From Tannerella sp. (lineage in GTDB: Bacteria > Bacteroidota > Bacteroidia > Bacteroidales > Tannerellaceae): 7,527 bases of DNA. The notes under the pieces are model-generated. The model was not told the origin of the DNA. It saw nothing but the letters and a program-made list of their open reading frames with translations, and did not search any database. This document shows, in pieces, positions 1-6,470 of this stretch. Both the position numbers and the translations under genes were made by a program. The stretch spans positions 1-7,527 of the forward strand of contig JAITMT010000174.1 of the NCBI GenBank assembly GCA_031277235.1, read 5' to 3'. Numbering within the stretch: the first letter of the stretch is position 1; the number at the start of each line of letters is the position of its first letter.

Positions 1-989
1 GGGTTGAACACCGTTATCCACTGCGCCCATTCGGGCATGGAGCGTATCGGCGTCAGCAGACCGCTCATCAGGTTGAATATCATGATGAAGAAAAACATGA
101 TGAACATCGCCTGCTGCATCGTGTTGGCGCTGTTGGAGACGACCAAGCCGACGCCCGAAATCGTCAAAATGAACAGCAGCGTAAAAAGATAGATGACAAA
201 AATGCTGCCCACCGGAAACATTCCGTAGATGAGCCAAGCCAAAATCATGCTGATGGTCAGGACGACAAATCCGAGCAGCCAGTAGGGAATCAGTTTGGCG
301 AGGATGAACACCGTTTTGGAAATCGGCGTAACGTTCAACTGTTCAATCGTTCCCTTTTCCTTTTCCCGCACAATGTTGAGCGCGGGAAAAAATCCGCAAA
401 TCACAATCAGCAGGATAACCATCAGCGCGGGAATCATGTACAGTTTATAATCCAGCAGCAGATTGTAGCGGTTTTGCGAAAGCACCTGAATATTCGGAAC
501 GATTAGCGGCGTTGCAGCCTGTTCCGCGGCTCGTATGGCGGCTCTTTCCGTCAGCACGTCGCGGGAGAAATCCGCAAAAACCGTTCCCAGATAACTGCCG
601 CCCAAAATACCGCGCGTACTGTTTACCGTATTGATAGACACCTGTATGGGCGCCGATCCGCTGTTCATCAGGTTTTTCTCGAAATCGGCGGGAATTTCCA
701 CAATCGCGTCCGTTGCGCCGAACTCCACCATCTGCAAAGCCTCGTCGTAACTGTTCACCAGATTTTCCAGCAGGAAATACGGCGATTCGTCAATATCCCT
801 CACCAAGCGGTCTGACAGCGTCGAGCGGTCCTGATCCACAATCGCTATCTTGATGTTCTTGATGTCCATCGTCGCCGTCCAGGGCATCACCAGCATGATC
901 ATGACGGGAAAAATGACGGAAATCTTGGGCATGAACGGGTCCCGCATGAATTGCTTAAATTCCTTCTCCAATAAATATTTTAACGTCAT
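1..989 (-). CDS. ABC-2 type permease, YbhR/YhhJ-like, 3' end cut by window edge
   Basis: Inner-membrane permease subunit of the efflux pump. The frame opens with ATG at 989-987 and runs without a stop through 329 codons to the left edge, so the C-terminus lies outside the window. It begins MTLKYLLEKEFKQFMRDP, then a hydrophobic segment at about residues 22-40, a long extracytoplasmic domain beginning with a DIKNIKIAIV strand, and further membrane segments from about residue 180. The cytoplasmic motif NIVREKEKGTIEQL near residue 205 is typical of the ABC-2 permease family and is shared with the upstream permease. Family members are about 370 residues, so roughly 40 are missing. Its ATG overlaps the TGA of the upstream permease (ATGA), which suggests translational coupling and a heterodimer of the two. 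The transported substrate cannot be read from the sequence. Confidence 0.93.
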   Translation of the reverse strand, partial: MTLKYLLEKEFKQFMRDPFMPKISVIFPVMIMLVMPWTATMDIKNIKIAIVDQDRSTLSDRLVRDIDESPYFLLENLVNSYDEALQMVEFGATDAIVEIPADFEKNLMNSGSAPIQVSINTVNSTRGILGGSYLGTVFADFSRDVLTERAAIRAAEQAATPLIVPNIQVLSQNRYNLLLDYKLYMIPALMVILLIVICGFFPALNIVREKEKGTIEQLNVTPISKTVFILAKLIPYWLLGFVVLTISMILAWLIYGMFPVGSIFVIYLFTLLFILTISGVGLVVSNSANTMQQAMFIMFFFIMIFNLMSGLLTPIRSMPEWAQWITVFN

Positions 990-2098
990 TGCAATCTGTT
1001 TTTAAAGTTTTTCAAACTGACCGCTATCAGGAACAGGGTCATTCCCGTCAGGATTACAAATTCTTTCCAGACATACGCGACCGGCAACCCCTCAATCATC
1101 AATTTCTTTACGGCTGCAACGTACCACCGCGCAGGAAAGATGCGCGAAAAGTATTCCAGAATGACGGGCATGCTTTCTACCGGAAATACCATGCCCGAAA
1201 AGAAAATGCTGGGCATCATCAGCACCATGCCGGAAAGCAGCATCGCCGTTACCTGCGAGTTGGCGACGGTCGAGATGAGAAGTCCCAGCGCCAGAGATGT
1301 TGCGATGTATAAAAGCGACAGCAGGCAAAGGCTGACGAAATTACCCTGTACCGGCACTTCGAGCACGTAAACCGACAGCAAAAGTATCAAGGCGAAACTG
1401 ACGCACGAAACCGCGAAATAGGGTATCATCTTCGACCAGATGATATAAATGGGCTTCACGGGCGACACGAGCAGCACTTCCATCGTCCCCATTTCCTTTT
1501 CGCGCACAATCGAAATGGACGTCATCATCGCGCATATCAGTATCATAATCAAGCCCATCACGCCCGGAACAAACGAATAGGCGCTTCGCATCTGCGGATT
1601 GTAGAGCATCCGGATGGTGGGCTGCAAACCCGTCGAGGCGGCTTCGACCGTCTTCTCCGCCAGAAAACTCTGGATGATGCTGGACGAATACATCGTTACG
1701 GCGGTTGCCGTGTTGGTGTCCGTTGCGTCGGCGATCAATTGGATTTGCGAGCCTTCCCGTGTAAACAGCCGGTCTGCGAAAAACGGACTGAACGCAATCA
1801 CGAAATCCGCCCTGCCGGTACGCATCGTGCGGTCAATCTCCCGCTCCGACGTCAGAAAATCCGTTACCGCAAAGTATTCGCTCGCGTCAATGCGTTCCAC
1901 AATCTGGCGTATCATTTCGTCCCGGACGGGCGCGACAATGGCGATTTTGATGTTTTTGATTTCGGTCGAAAGAGCGAAACCAAACAGGATTATCTGTGCG
2001 ACAGGCATTCCGAGCAGTATCAATATCGTGCGTTTGTCGCGCAGAATGTGATAGAACTCTTTTCTTACGAATGCCAGAAATGTTTTTATTTTTGTCAT
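986..2098 (-). CDS. ABC-2 type permease, YbhS/YhhJ-like
   Basis: Full-length inner-membrane permease of 370 residues, the normal length for this family. The order is a short cytoplasmic N-terminus (FVRKEFYHILRDKRT), membrane segment 1 at about residues 24-43, a large extracytoplasmic domain at about 44-175 beginning EIKNIKIAIV, and five more hydrophobic segments at about 176-196, 226-246, 255-278, 284-303 and 345-363. The motif SIVREKEMGTMEVLLVSP (196-213) precedes segment 3 and is the usual contact region of this family with the ATPase. It is a paralogue of the downstream permease, with the same IKNIKIAIV stretch after segment 1, and the two genes overlap by four bases. The start ATG is at 2098-2096. 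It is separated from the ATPase gene before it by 100 bases, mostly a palindromic repeat, so its translation or mRNA level may be uncoupled from the upstream genes. Confidence 0.95.
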   Translation of the reverse strand: MTKIKTFLAFVRKEFYHILRDKRTILILLGMPVAQIILFGFALSTEIKNIKIAIVAPVRDEMIRQIVERIDASEYFAVTDFLTSEREIDRTMRTGRADFVIAFSPFFADRLFTREGSQIQLIADATDTNTATAVTMYSSSIIQSFLAEKTVEAASTGLQPTIRMLYNPQMRSAYSFVPGVMGLIMILICAMMTSISIVREKEMGTMEVLLVSPVKPIYIIWSKMIPYFAVSCVSFALILLLSVYVLEVPVQGNFVSLCLLSLLYIATSLALGLLISTVANSQVTAMLLSGMVLMMPSIFFSGMVFPVESMPVILEYFSRIFPARWYVAAVKKLMIEGLPVAYVWKEFVILTGMTLFLIAVSLKNFKNRLQ

Positions 2099-2117
2099 AT
2101 TTTCTTTAGTTTAAAAG

Positions 2118-2196
2118 CCCCCGACCTCTCCCTAAATCCCTCCCCACAGGGGAGGGACTTCTACCCTCTCTTGTGGAGAGGGGCAGGGGGAGAGGT
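2118..2196. repeat. GC-rich palindromic intergenic element
   Basis: This element of about 80 bp fills most of the gap between ATPase and permease. It has an outer stem (ACCTCTCCC at 2124-2132 with GGGAGAGGT at 2188-2196) enclosing two hairpins: a perfect 9-bp stem with a 3-base loop (TCCCTCCCC / GGGGAGGGA, 2137-2157) and a 7-bp stem (CCCTCTC 2164-2170 / GAGAGGG 2176-2182). Arrangements of this kind, with ..CCTCTCCCTAAATCCC.., are from memory common as dispersed intergenic repeats in Bacteroidota genomes. It encodes nothing and has no T-run, so it is not a standard intrinsic terminator. In the operon mRNA it would form a stable structure just after the ATPase stop codon. Confidence 0.8.
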
Positions 2197-2198
2197 TT

Positions 2199-2936
2199 CT
2201 AGTCGCTCCTCGTCGCCTTCCGGGCAAGCAGGTAAAACACTTCATCCATCGTGGCGACGTTGAATTTCTCCTTCAATTTCTTCGGCGCGTCCAGCGCCTC
2301 GATGCGTCCGTCCACCATCAGCGAGACGCGGTCGCAATATTCCGCTTCGTCCATGTAATGCGTTGTTACGAAGACGGTTATTCCCCTGTCCGAAGCATCG
2401 TATATCAATTCCCAGAACTGACGGCGCGCCACCGGATCCACACCGCCCGTCGGCTCGTCGAGGAAAACGATTTTCGGCTCGTGGAAAATGGATACCGAGA
2501 AAGCCAGTTTCTGTTTCCATCCGAGCGGCAAAGCGCTCACGAACGTATCCTTCTCCTCCCAAAATCCCAACTGCCTGAGCAGCGTTTCCGTTTTGGACGT
2601 AATTTCGCGGTCGGGAACGCCGTAAATCCCCGCGAACAGCCGGATGTTTTCCCACACCTTGAGGTCGTCGTAGAGCGAAAATTTCTGGCTCATGTAGCCG
2701 ATGCTCCGTTTCACGTCCTCCGGTTGTCCGGCGACGTTGAAACCTGCCACGGACGCCTGTCCCGATGTGGGTTTGCTCAGTCCGCACAACATGCGCATTG
2801 CCGTTGTCTTGCCCGCGCCGTTCGCGCCAAGAAACCCGAATATTTCGCCTTTCGACACGTCGAACGAGATGTTGTCCACCGCCGTGAAATCGCCGAAACG
2901 CTTTGTCAAATTTTTTACTTCTATTACTTTTTCCAT
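2199..2936 (-). CDS. ABC transporter ATPase with degenerate signature motif (YbhF C-terminal half-like)
   Basis: Cytoplasmic ATP-binding subunit of 245 residues, matching the second half of the fused E. coli YbhF. Visible motifs are Walker A GANGAGKTT (37-45), Q-loop glutamine Q84 in YMSQKFSLYDDL, Walker B IVFLDEP (156-162) with catalytic E161, D-loop GGVDP, and H-loop histidine H193 in TTHYMDEAE. The signature is LPLGW (136-140) instead of LSGGQ, a substitution I recall from the YbhF/YhiH family. It therefore has a complete nucleotide-binding half but a weak signature, the opposite of its neighbour, and the two probably form an asymmetric heterodimer. The ATG is at 2936, four bases after the stop of the upstream ATPase. 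The stop (2199-2201) abuts the palindromic repeat. Confidence 0.96.
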   Translation of the reverse strand: MEKVIEVKNLTKRFGDFTAVDNISFDVSKGEIFGFLGANGAGKTTAMRMLCGLSKPTSGQASVAGFNVAGQPEDVKRSIGYMSQKFSLYDDLKVWENIRLFAGIYGVPDREITSKTETLLRQLGFWEEKDTFVSALPLGWKQKLAFSVSIFHEPKIVFLDEPTGGVDPVARRQFWELIYDASDRGITVFVTTHYMDEAEYCDRVSLMVDGRIEALDAPKKLKEKFNVATMDEVFYLLARKATRSD

Positions 2937-2940
2937 GTTC

Positions 2941-3864
2941 TTATTTCAACGCTATAAAACAATCTTCAATACCCGCCTGTATCGCTTTTACGGCGGCGTG
3001 GGAGCGTCCCTTTCCGGCAAGAATATCTTTTATCTTTTCCGCGCCGACGCCTTCTTTTACCGTAACATGATGCACGTCTCCGAAAGCGTAACTGCTTGTT
3101 ACCTCGGGAATTTCGCGCAAAGTTTTCAGCAAGCCGGACATGTCGTTATCCGACACGGCAAAAAGCGGCTGGTCGAACTTCGCCACAATTTCGGACGGCA
3201 CGTCAATGGACAGAAATTCGCCTTCCCTGATCAGGGCTATCCGGTCGCACTGCGTCGCCTCGTCCATGTAGGGCGTGCTGACGATGATGGTGATTCCCTG
3301 CTCCTGCAAGCGGTGGAGCATCGCCCAAAATTCCTTGCGGCTGACCGCGTCCACGCCCGTCGTAGGCTCGTCGAGCAATAGCAATTCCGGCTTGTGAATC
3401 AACGCGCAACTGAGCGCCAGTTTTTGCTTCATGCCGCCCGACAGTTTCCCGGCGCGGCGTTTTTTGAACGGCTCAATCTGTTTGTAAATGTCTTCCACGA
3501 GGGCGTAATTTTCCGCGACCGTCGTGCCGAAAACGGAAGCGAAAAACGACAGGTTTTCCTCGACCGTCAAGTCCTGATACAGCGAAAACCGTCCGGGCAT
3601 GTAACCCACGATTTTGCGAATCTGCTTGTAATCCTTCACCACGTCCAGCCCGTTGACCGAAGCCGTTCCCTTATCCGCCAGCAAAAGGGTCGCGAGGATC
3701 CGGAAAAGCGTCGTTTTTCCCGCGCCGTCCGGTCCGATAATTCCGAACAATTCGCCCTTTTTCGCCTCAAAACTGACTTCTTTTAGGGCGGAGATTTTGC
3801 CGTAGCGCTTGCTGATAAATTGACAATTGACAATTGACAATTGACAATTATTTTTTGCTTCCAT
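2941..3864 (-). CDS. ABC transporter ATPase with repeat-encoded N-terminus (YbhF N-terminal half-like)
   Basis: Cytoplasmic ATP-binding subunit of 307 residues. Visible motifs are Walker A GPDGAGKTT (44-52), intact signature LSGGMKQ (141-147), Walker B LLLLDEP (161-167) with E166, and D-loop TGVD. Two switch residues are not standard: the Q-loop reads YMPGRFSLY (G91 where glutamine is usual) and the H-loop reads STPYMDEA (P198 instead of histidine). From memory these occur in related Bacteroidota proteins, so they are not errors. About 80 residues after the H-loop form an accessory C-terminal domain. The ATG at 3864-3862 lies inside the end of the four-helix gene (17-base overlap). Residues from about N6 to F16 (NCQLSIVNCQF) are encoded by the 7-bp repeat array and precede the true domain start near ISKRYGK; a TTG start at codon 9 is possible. 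It is separated from the next ATPase by four bases. Confidence 0.95.
   Translation of the reverse strand: MEAKNNCQLSIVNCQFISKRYGKISALKEVSFEAKKGELFGIIGPDGAGKTTLFRILATLLLADKGTASVNGLDVVKDYKQIRKIVGYMPGRFSLYQDLTVEENLSFFASVFGTTVAENYALVEDIYKQIEPFKKRRAGKLSGGMKQKLALSCALIHKPELLLLDEPTTGVDAVSRKEFWAMLHRLQEQGITIIVSTPYMDEATQCDRIALIREGEFLSIDVPSEIVAKFDQPLFAVSDNDMSGLLKTLREIPEVTSSYAFGDVHHVTVKEGVGAEKIKDILAGKGRSHAAVKAIQAGIEDCFIALK
3818..3849. repeat. 7-bp tandem array (ATTGACA), left arm of an inverted pair
   Basis: Four exact copies of ATTGACA followed by ATT (3819-3849). It matches the array at 4212-4242 in inverted orientation at 30 of 31 positions (3818-3848 against 4242-4212). It contains the first two bases (3848-3849) of the TAA complement of the four-helix gene and encodes N-terminal residues of the downstream ATPase. 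Because 21 bases is three units and seven codons, translation through it gives a repeating NCQLSIV peptide in this frame. Confidence 0.95.
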
Positions 3865-4213
3865 GGTTTTCTTTTGTCGTTTTTACGATTGTTATCAACA
3901 TTTTCACCAGTTCGGCACAATCTTTATGGATGGACAGGAAACTTTTTTCATCCATGTAATCGCTGTCTTTCAGCAACATCAACCAATATTCCGTTTCATT
4001 GGCTTCCTTGAGGGCGATATTCATTTTATTGACAAAATCAGCCTTTGATTGAGCCTGTTCGCCTTCCCTGACCAAAGCGCCGATAGCCGTTCCGCTGCGC
4101 AACATCTGTTTGGACAGCACAAACTCCCTTTGCTCCCGGTTCAAATACTTGTACGCCTTAATAATTCTCAAAGCAAAAGCATACGATTTTTCCTTAACAA
4201 CATTCTCCTTCAT
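3848..4213 (-). CDS. Four-helix-bundle protein, S23/IVP-like, inside the efflux operon
   Basis: Small all-helical protein of 121 residues, the usual size of the 'four helix bundle protein' family (S23 / 23S rRNA intervening-sequence protein; related in fold to Avd of diversity-generating retroelements). It begins MKENVVKEKSYAFALRII and has the family core LSKQMLRSGTAIGALVRE (33-50), QSKADFVNKMNIALKEANE (55-73) and ETEYWLMLLKDSDYM, ending in IVKTTKEN. The cellular role of free-standing members is not established, and nothing in efflux pumps requires one. I chose ATG at 4213-4211 because family members start MKEN; an in-frame TTG six bases upstream (4219) lies in the repeat and is less likely. 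Inverted 7-bp arrays flank the gene on both sides. The stop codon shares bases with the left array, and the reading frame overlaps the next ATPase by 17 bases. Confidence 0.9.
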   Translation of the reverse strand: MKENVVKEKSYAFALRIIKAYKYLNREQREFVLSKQMLRSGTAIGALVREGEQAQSKADFVNKMNIALKEANETEYWLMLLKDSDYMDEKSFLSIHKDCAELVKMLITIVKTTKENHGSKK

Positions 4214-4242
4214 TGTCAATTGTCAATTATCAATTGTCAATT
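4212..4242. repeat. 7-bp tandem array (ATTGTCA), right arm of an inverted pair
   Basis: Four copies of ATTGTCA plus ATT, with one substitution in the third copy (ATTATCA). Apart from that base it is the inverted counterpart of the array at 3818-3848. It contains the last codons and the TGA (4232-4230) of the membrane-fusion gene and touches the ATG of the four-helix gene. In the operon mRNA the two arrays could pair over about 31 bases with a single G-U. Confidence 0.95.
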
Positions 4243-5126
4243 AAATTCATTTCCCCGTACATCCCAATCTTAACATATCCATCGTTTTCAATCGCGATTT
4301 TCAGGGCATAGACAAGGTTTGCACGGTCGTCTCTCGTCTGGATACTTTTGGGCGTAAATTCGCTTTTTTCGGAAATCCAGGTGATCGTACCCGCGTATTC
4401 GCGACGGTTATCGCCGCCGAAATCTGCAAAAACTTTCACTTTCTGACCGATTTTAATATCCTTCAACTGTTCCAGGGTCATATAGGCGCGTAGGAAAAGA
4501 TTCTTGGTATCAGCCACTTTAAACAGTGGTTTACCGATAGTCGCCAACTCTCCCTCCTCCGTATATTTATTCAAAATTGTGCCCGAAACGGGAGATGTGA
4601 TGACGCATTTCGACAGTTTGTCCTCCACCTGTGCAATCTGAATTTCGATAGCCGAACTTTGCGCGTCAAGGCTCAAAACGTTGTTTTGAAGCGACGACTG
4701 CAACGCTGCCAACTGACGCTCCAACACCGTAACCGACGAATTGACGTCGTCCACCTGCTTTTGTGTGGCGGCTTTCGATTTGAATAAATTTTCAATCCGC
4801 GACTGTTCGGTTTTTTGCTTGGAAATCTGCTCTTTCAGTGCGGAAATCTGCACGCCGATATTCGGGCGGTTACTGACAACCGACGACACGTTTTTCTGCA
4901 ACTGCAATTTTGTCAGGTAGAGTTGCACGGAATCAATGGCGCCTAATTGTTCGCCTGCCGTAACTTCGTGACCTTCCGTGATGTTCAACGACAAAATCCG
5001 CCCCGATGCTTCGCTCGACACGGTAATTTCGGTCGCTTCAAACGTTCCCGCCGCGTCAAAATCGTTTTTATGATTTCCGCACGAAATCAATAAAACAATG
5101 ATTAACAAATAAATAACTCTTTTCAT
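4230..5126 (-). CDS. HlyD/YbhG-like membrane-fusion lipoprotein
   Basis: Periplasmic adaptor of 298 residues that should bridge the ABC permeases and the TolC-like channel. The start at 5126 gives a lipoprotein signal, MKRVIYLLIIVLLISC, with lipobox LISC and lipidated C16. The order is first half of the lipoyl-like domain with SGRILSLNITEGHEVTAGEQLG (41-62), a long helical hairpin rich in Q, K, E and L (about 67-172), second lipoyl half with ITSPVSGTILNKYTEEGELA (176-195), and a beta-barrel region ending IGMYGEMN. The stretch SEFTPKSIQTRDDRANLVYALKI is typical of the YbhG group. An upstream ATG at 5165 overlaps the TolC stop as ATGA but would add 13 residues before the signal, so I prefer 5126. 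The final LIDN and the stop are encoded by the repeat array, perhaps replacing the original end. Confidence 0.94.
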   Translation of the reverse strand: MKRVIYLLIIVLLISCGNHKNDFDAAGTFEATEITVSSEASGRILSLNITEGHEVTAGEQLGAIDSVQLYLTKLQLQKNVSSVVSNRPNIGVQISALKEQISKQKTEQSRIENLFKSKAATQKQVDDVNSSVTVLERQLAALQSSLQNNVLSLDAQSSAIEIQIAQVEDKLSKCVITSPVSGTILNKYTEEGELATIGKPLFKVADTKNLFLRAYMTLEQLKDIKIGQKVKVFADFGGDNRREYAGTITWISEKSEFTPKSIQTRDDRANLVYALKIAIENDGYVKIGMYGEMNLIDN

Positions 5127-5161
5127 ATCTTTACTTTTTTTAATTATATTCTGAAAATACA

Positions 5162-6457
5162 TCATTGATTAACCGTATTTTTCAATTCGTAAATTTGCCT
5201 GATCCGCTCGATTTCGTGAATGGATTTGGTCAGAGACGCCTGATTTTCAGCCGTTATGTCCCGCAACAACTCGTTAATCGTCATCGTTCCGTTGGCATAC
5301 TTGGCTTCCGACGATTGGCGGATGGCGGTGCGAAGTTTGATAATCTCCTCATCGTCAGCCGTTAATTTCCGCATTTTTTCGATTTCGTTTTGCTGTTGCA
5401 ACTGTTGCAGTTGATTGTTGAAAAGGAACACATCACGCTGTGTTTCTACTTGCTGTTGAGCCAATTGCAATTTTTTTAGATTGCCTTTCCGCGTGTAAAA
5501 ACTGCCGAAATTCCATTGCAGACTGACGCCTGCCAAATAATTCCACGACCATTTGTCGCGCATCATGTCTTCAAACATATTCAGTCCGGGATAGCCGTAA
5601 AATCCCTGTGCAAACAAGCCCAGACGCGGCATTGTCGTTGCGTTTACCGCTTTTTTCTGCGCCTCGAATTGCTGCGCCTGCGCTTCGAGCAACTGCAATT
5701 CGGGACGGGCATTTTCCAAACCGGATATTTCGCTGTTTAATAGATGAATACCGGGTTTTTCAAACGTTTCCGTTTCCGCAATTTTCATGCCCGTCATCAC
5801 CGAAAGCATCTGACAATAAGCCGTTATCGCGCTTTCAATTTGCGTGCGCTGCTGCGAAGCCGTTAACTGTTCGGCTTTTACCATGTCCAAATCGCTTTCC
5901 AGCGCCACACCGTTGTGTACTAATGAGGTAACATTTTCATAATTGCTTTGTAACAAATCTTTTAACAGCGTATTTTGCGCCAACTGCTCCCTGAGCGCCA
6001 AAATTCCGAAAAACAGTTGATTGATGCGCTCGCGTATCTGATACATCTCTGTTTCAACATTTTGCGTCGAAACACTGCCTTCCGCCCGCGCAATATCCTT
6101 CTGCGCCTTCGTCATCCCGCCGTCCCAAATGACCTGGTTGATTTCGAGCGCAATCTTGTACTGATCCTTGTTCAAACCCGCCATATTGACGCCCATTTGC
6201 TGGTAAATCTGCGTCATCTGTTCGGGAAAACTCGGCACGTCGCTTTGATACGTCGCCTGTGCTCCCAGCGAAACCTGCGGCAAATAGGCTTTGGCGGCGT
6301 TTGACACCGAAAAATCTGCACTTTGCCTCACCAAATCATACTTTTTTATCAGCGGATAATTTTCCCGCGCCTGACGCTGGCATTCATCAATCGTAATCTG
6401 CGAAACCGCTGTAAAACAGGCAAATAACATCATTAATAATAACTGGAAACTTCTCAT
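5162..6457 (-). CDS. TolC-family outer-membrane efflux protein
   Basis: Outer-membrane channel component of 431 residues, a normal length for the TolC/OEP family. It starts with a signal peptide, MRSFQLLLMMLFACFTAVSQ, probably cleaved after about residue 19-20. The mature start ITIDECQRQARENYPLIKKYD is the usual first OEP repeat, with a second repeat after about residue 220 (ENARPELQLLEAQAQQFEAQKKAVNA). Long Q-, E- and L-rich helices fit the alpha-barrel, and SLQWNFGSFYTRKGNLKKLQLAQQQ is the typical strand-to-helix turn. A cysteine follows LFA in the signal (LFAC), but F at that position is unusual for a lipobox. The ATG at 6457 is preferred over a TTG at 6481 because it gives a clean signal peptide. 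It follows the regulator by 13 bases and precedes the fusion gene by 35. The E. coli ybhGFSR operon has no such gene, so this pump appears to carry its own channel. Confidence 0.94.
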   Translation of the reverse strand: MRSFQLLLMMLFACFTAVSQITIDECQRQARENYPLIKKYDLVRQSADFSVSNAAKAYLPQVSLGAQATYQSDVPSFPEQMTQIYQQMGVNMAGLNKDQYKIALEINQVIWDGGMTKAQKDIARAEGSVSTQNVETEMYQIRERINQLFFGILALREQLAQNTLLKDLLQSNYENVTSLVHNGVALESDLDMVKAEQLTASQQRTQIESAITAYCQMLSVMTGMKIAETETFEKPGIHLLNSEISGLENARPELQLLEAQAQQFEAQKKAVNATTMPRLGLFAQGFYGYPGLNMFEDMMRDKWSWNYLAGVSLQWNFGSFYTRKGNLKKLQLAQQQVETQRDVFLFNNQLQQLQQQNEIEKMRKLTADDEEIIKLRTAIRQSSEAKYANGTMTINELLRDITAENQASLTKSIHEIERIRQIYELKNTVNQ

Positions 6458-6470
6458 ATCTTTTCGTTTT

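Noticed and set aside
1614..2263. Plus-strand open frames of 145 and 174 codons
   Set aside because: Antisense shadows of the permease gene and the palindromic repeat. They lack a promoter and family features, while the minus-strand frame has clear membrane segments and the ABC-2 motif.
2358..3381. Plus-strand open frames of 199 and 226 codons over the ATPases
   Set aside because: Antisense to genes with complete Walker A, Walker B and signature motifs; composition is R-, H- and F-rich as expected for a shadow frame.
3848..4213. Avd gene of a diversity-generating retroelement
   Set aside because: The fold family is related, but no reverse transcriptase, template repeat or variable repeat is visible anywhere in the window.
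3818..4242. CRISPR array
   Set aside because: The repeats are 7 bp, contiguous and without spacers, and the sequence between the arrays is a known gene family.
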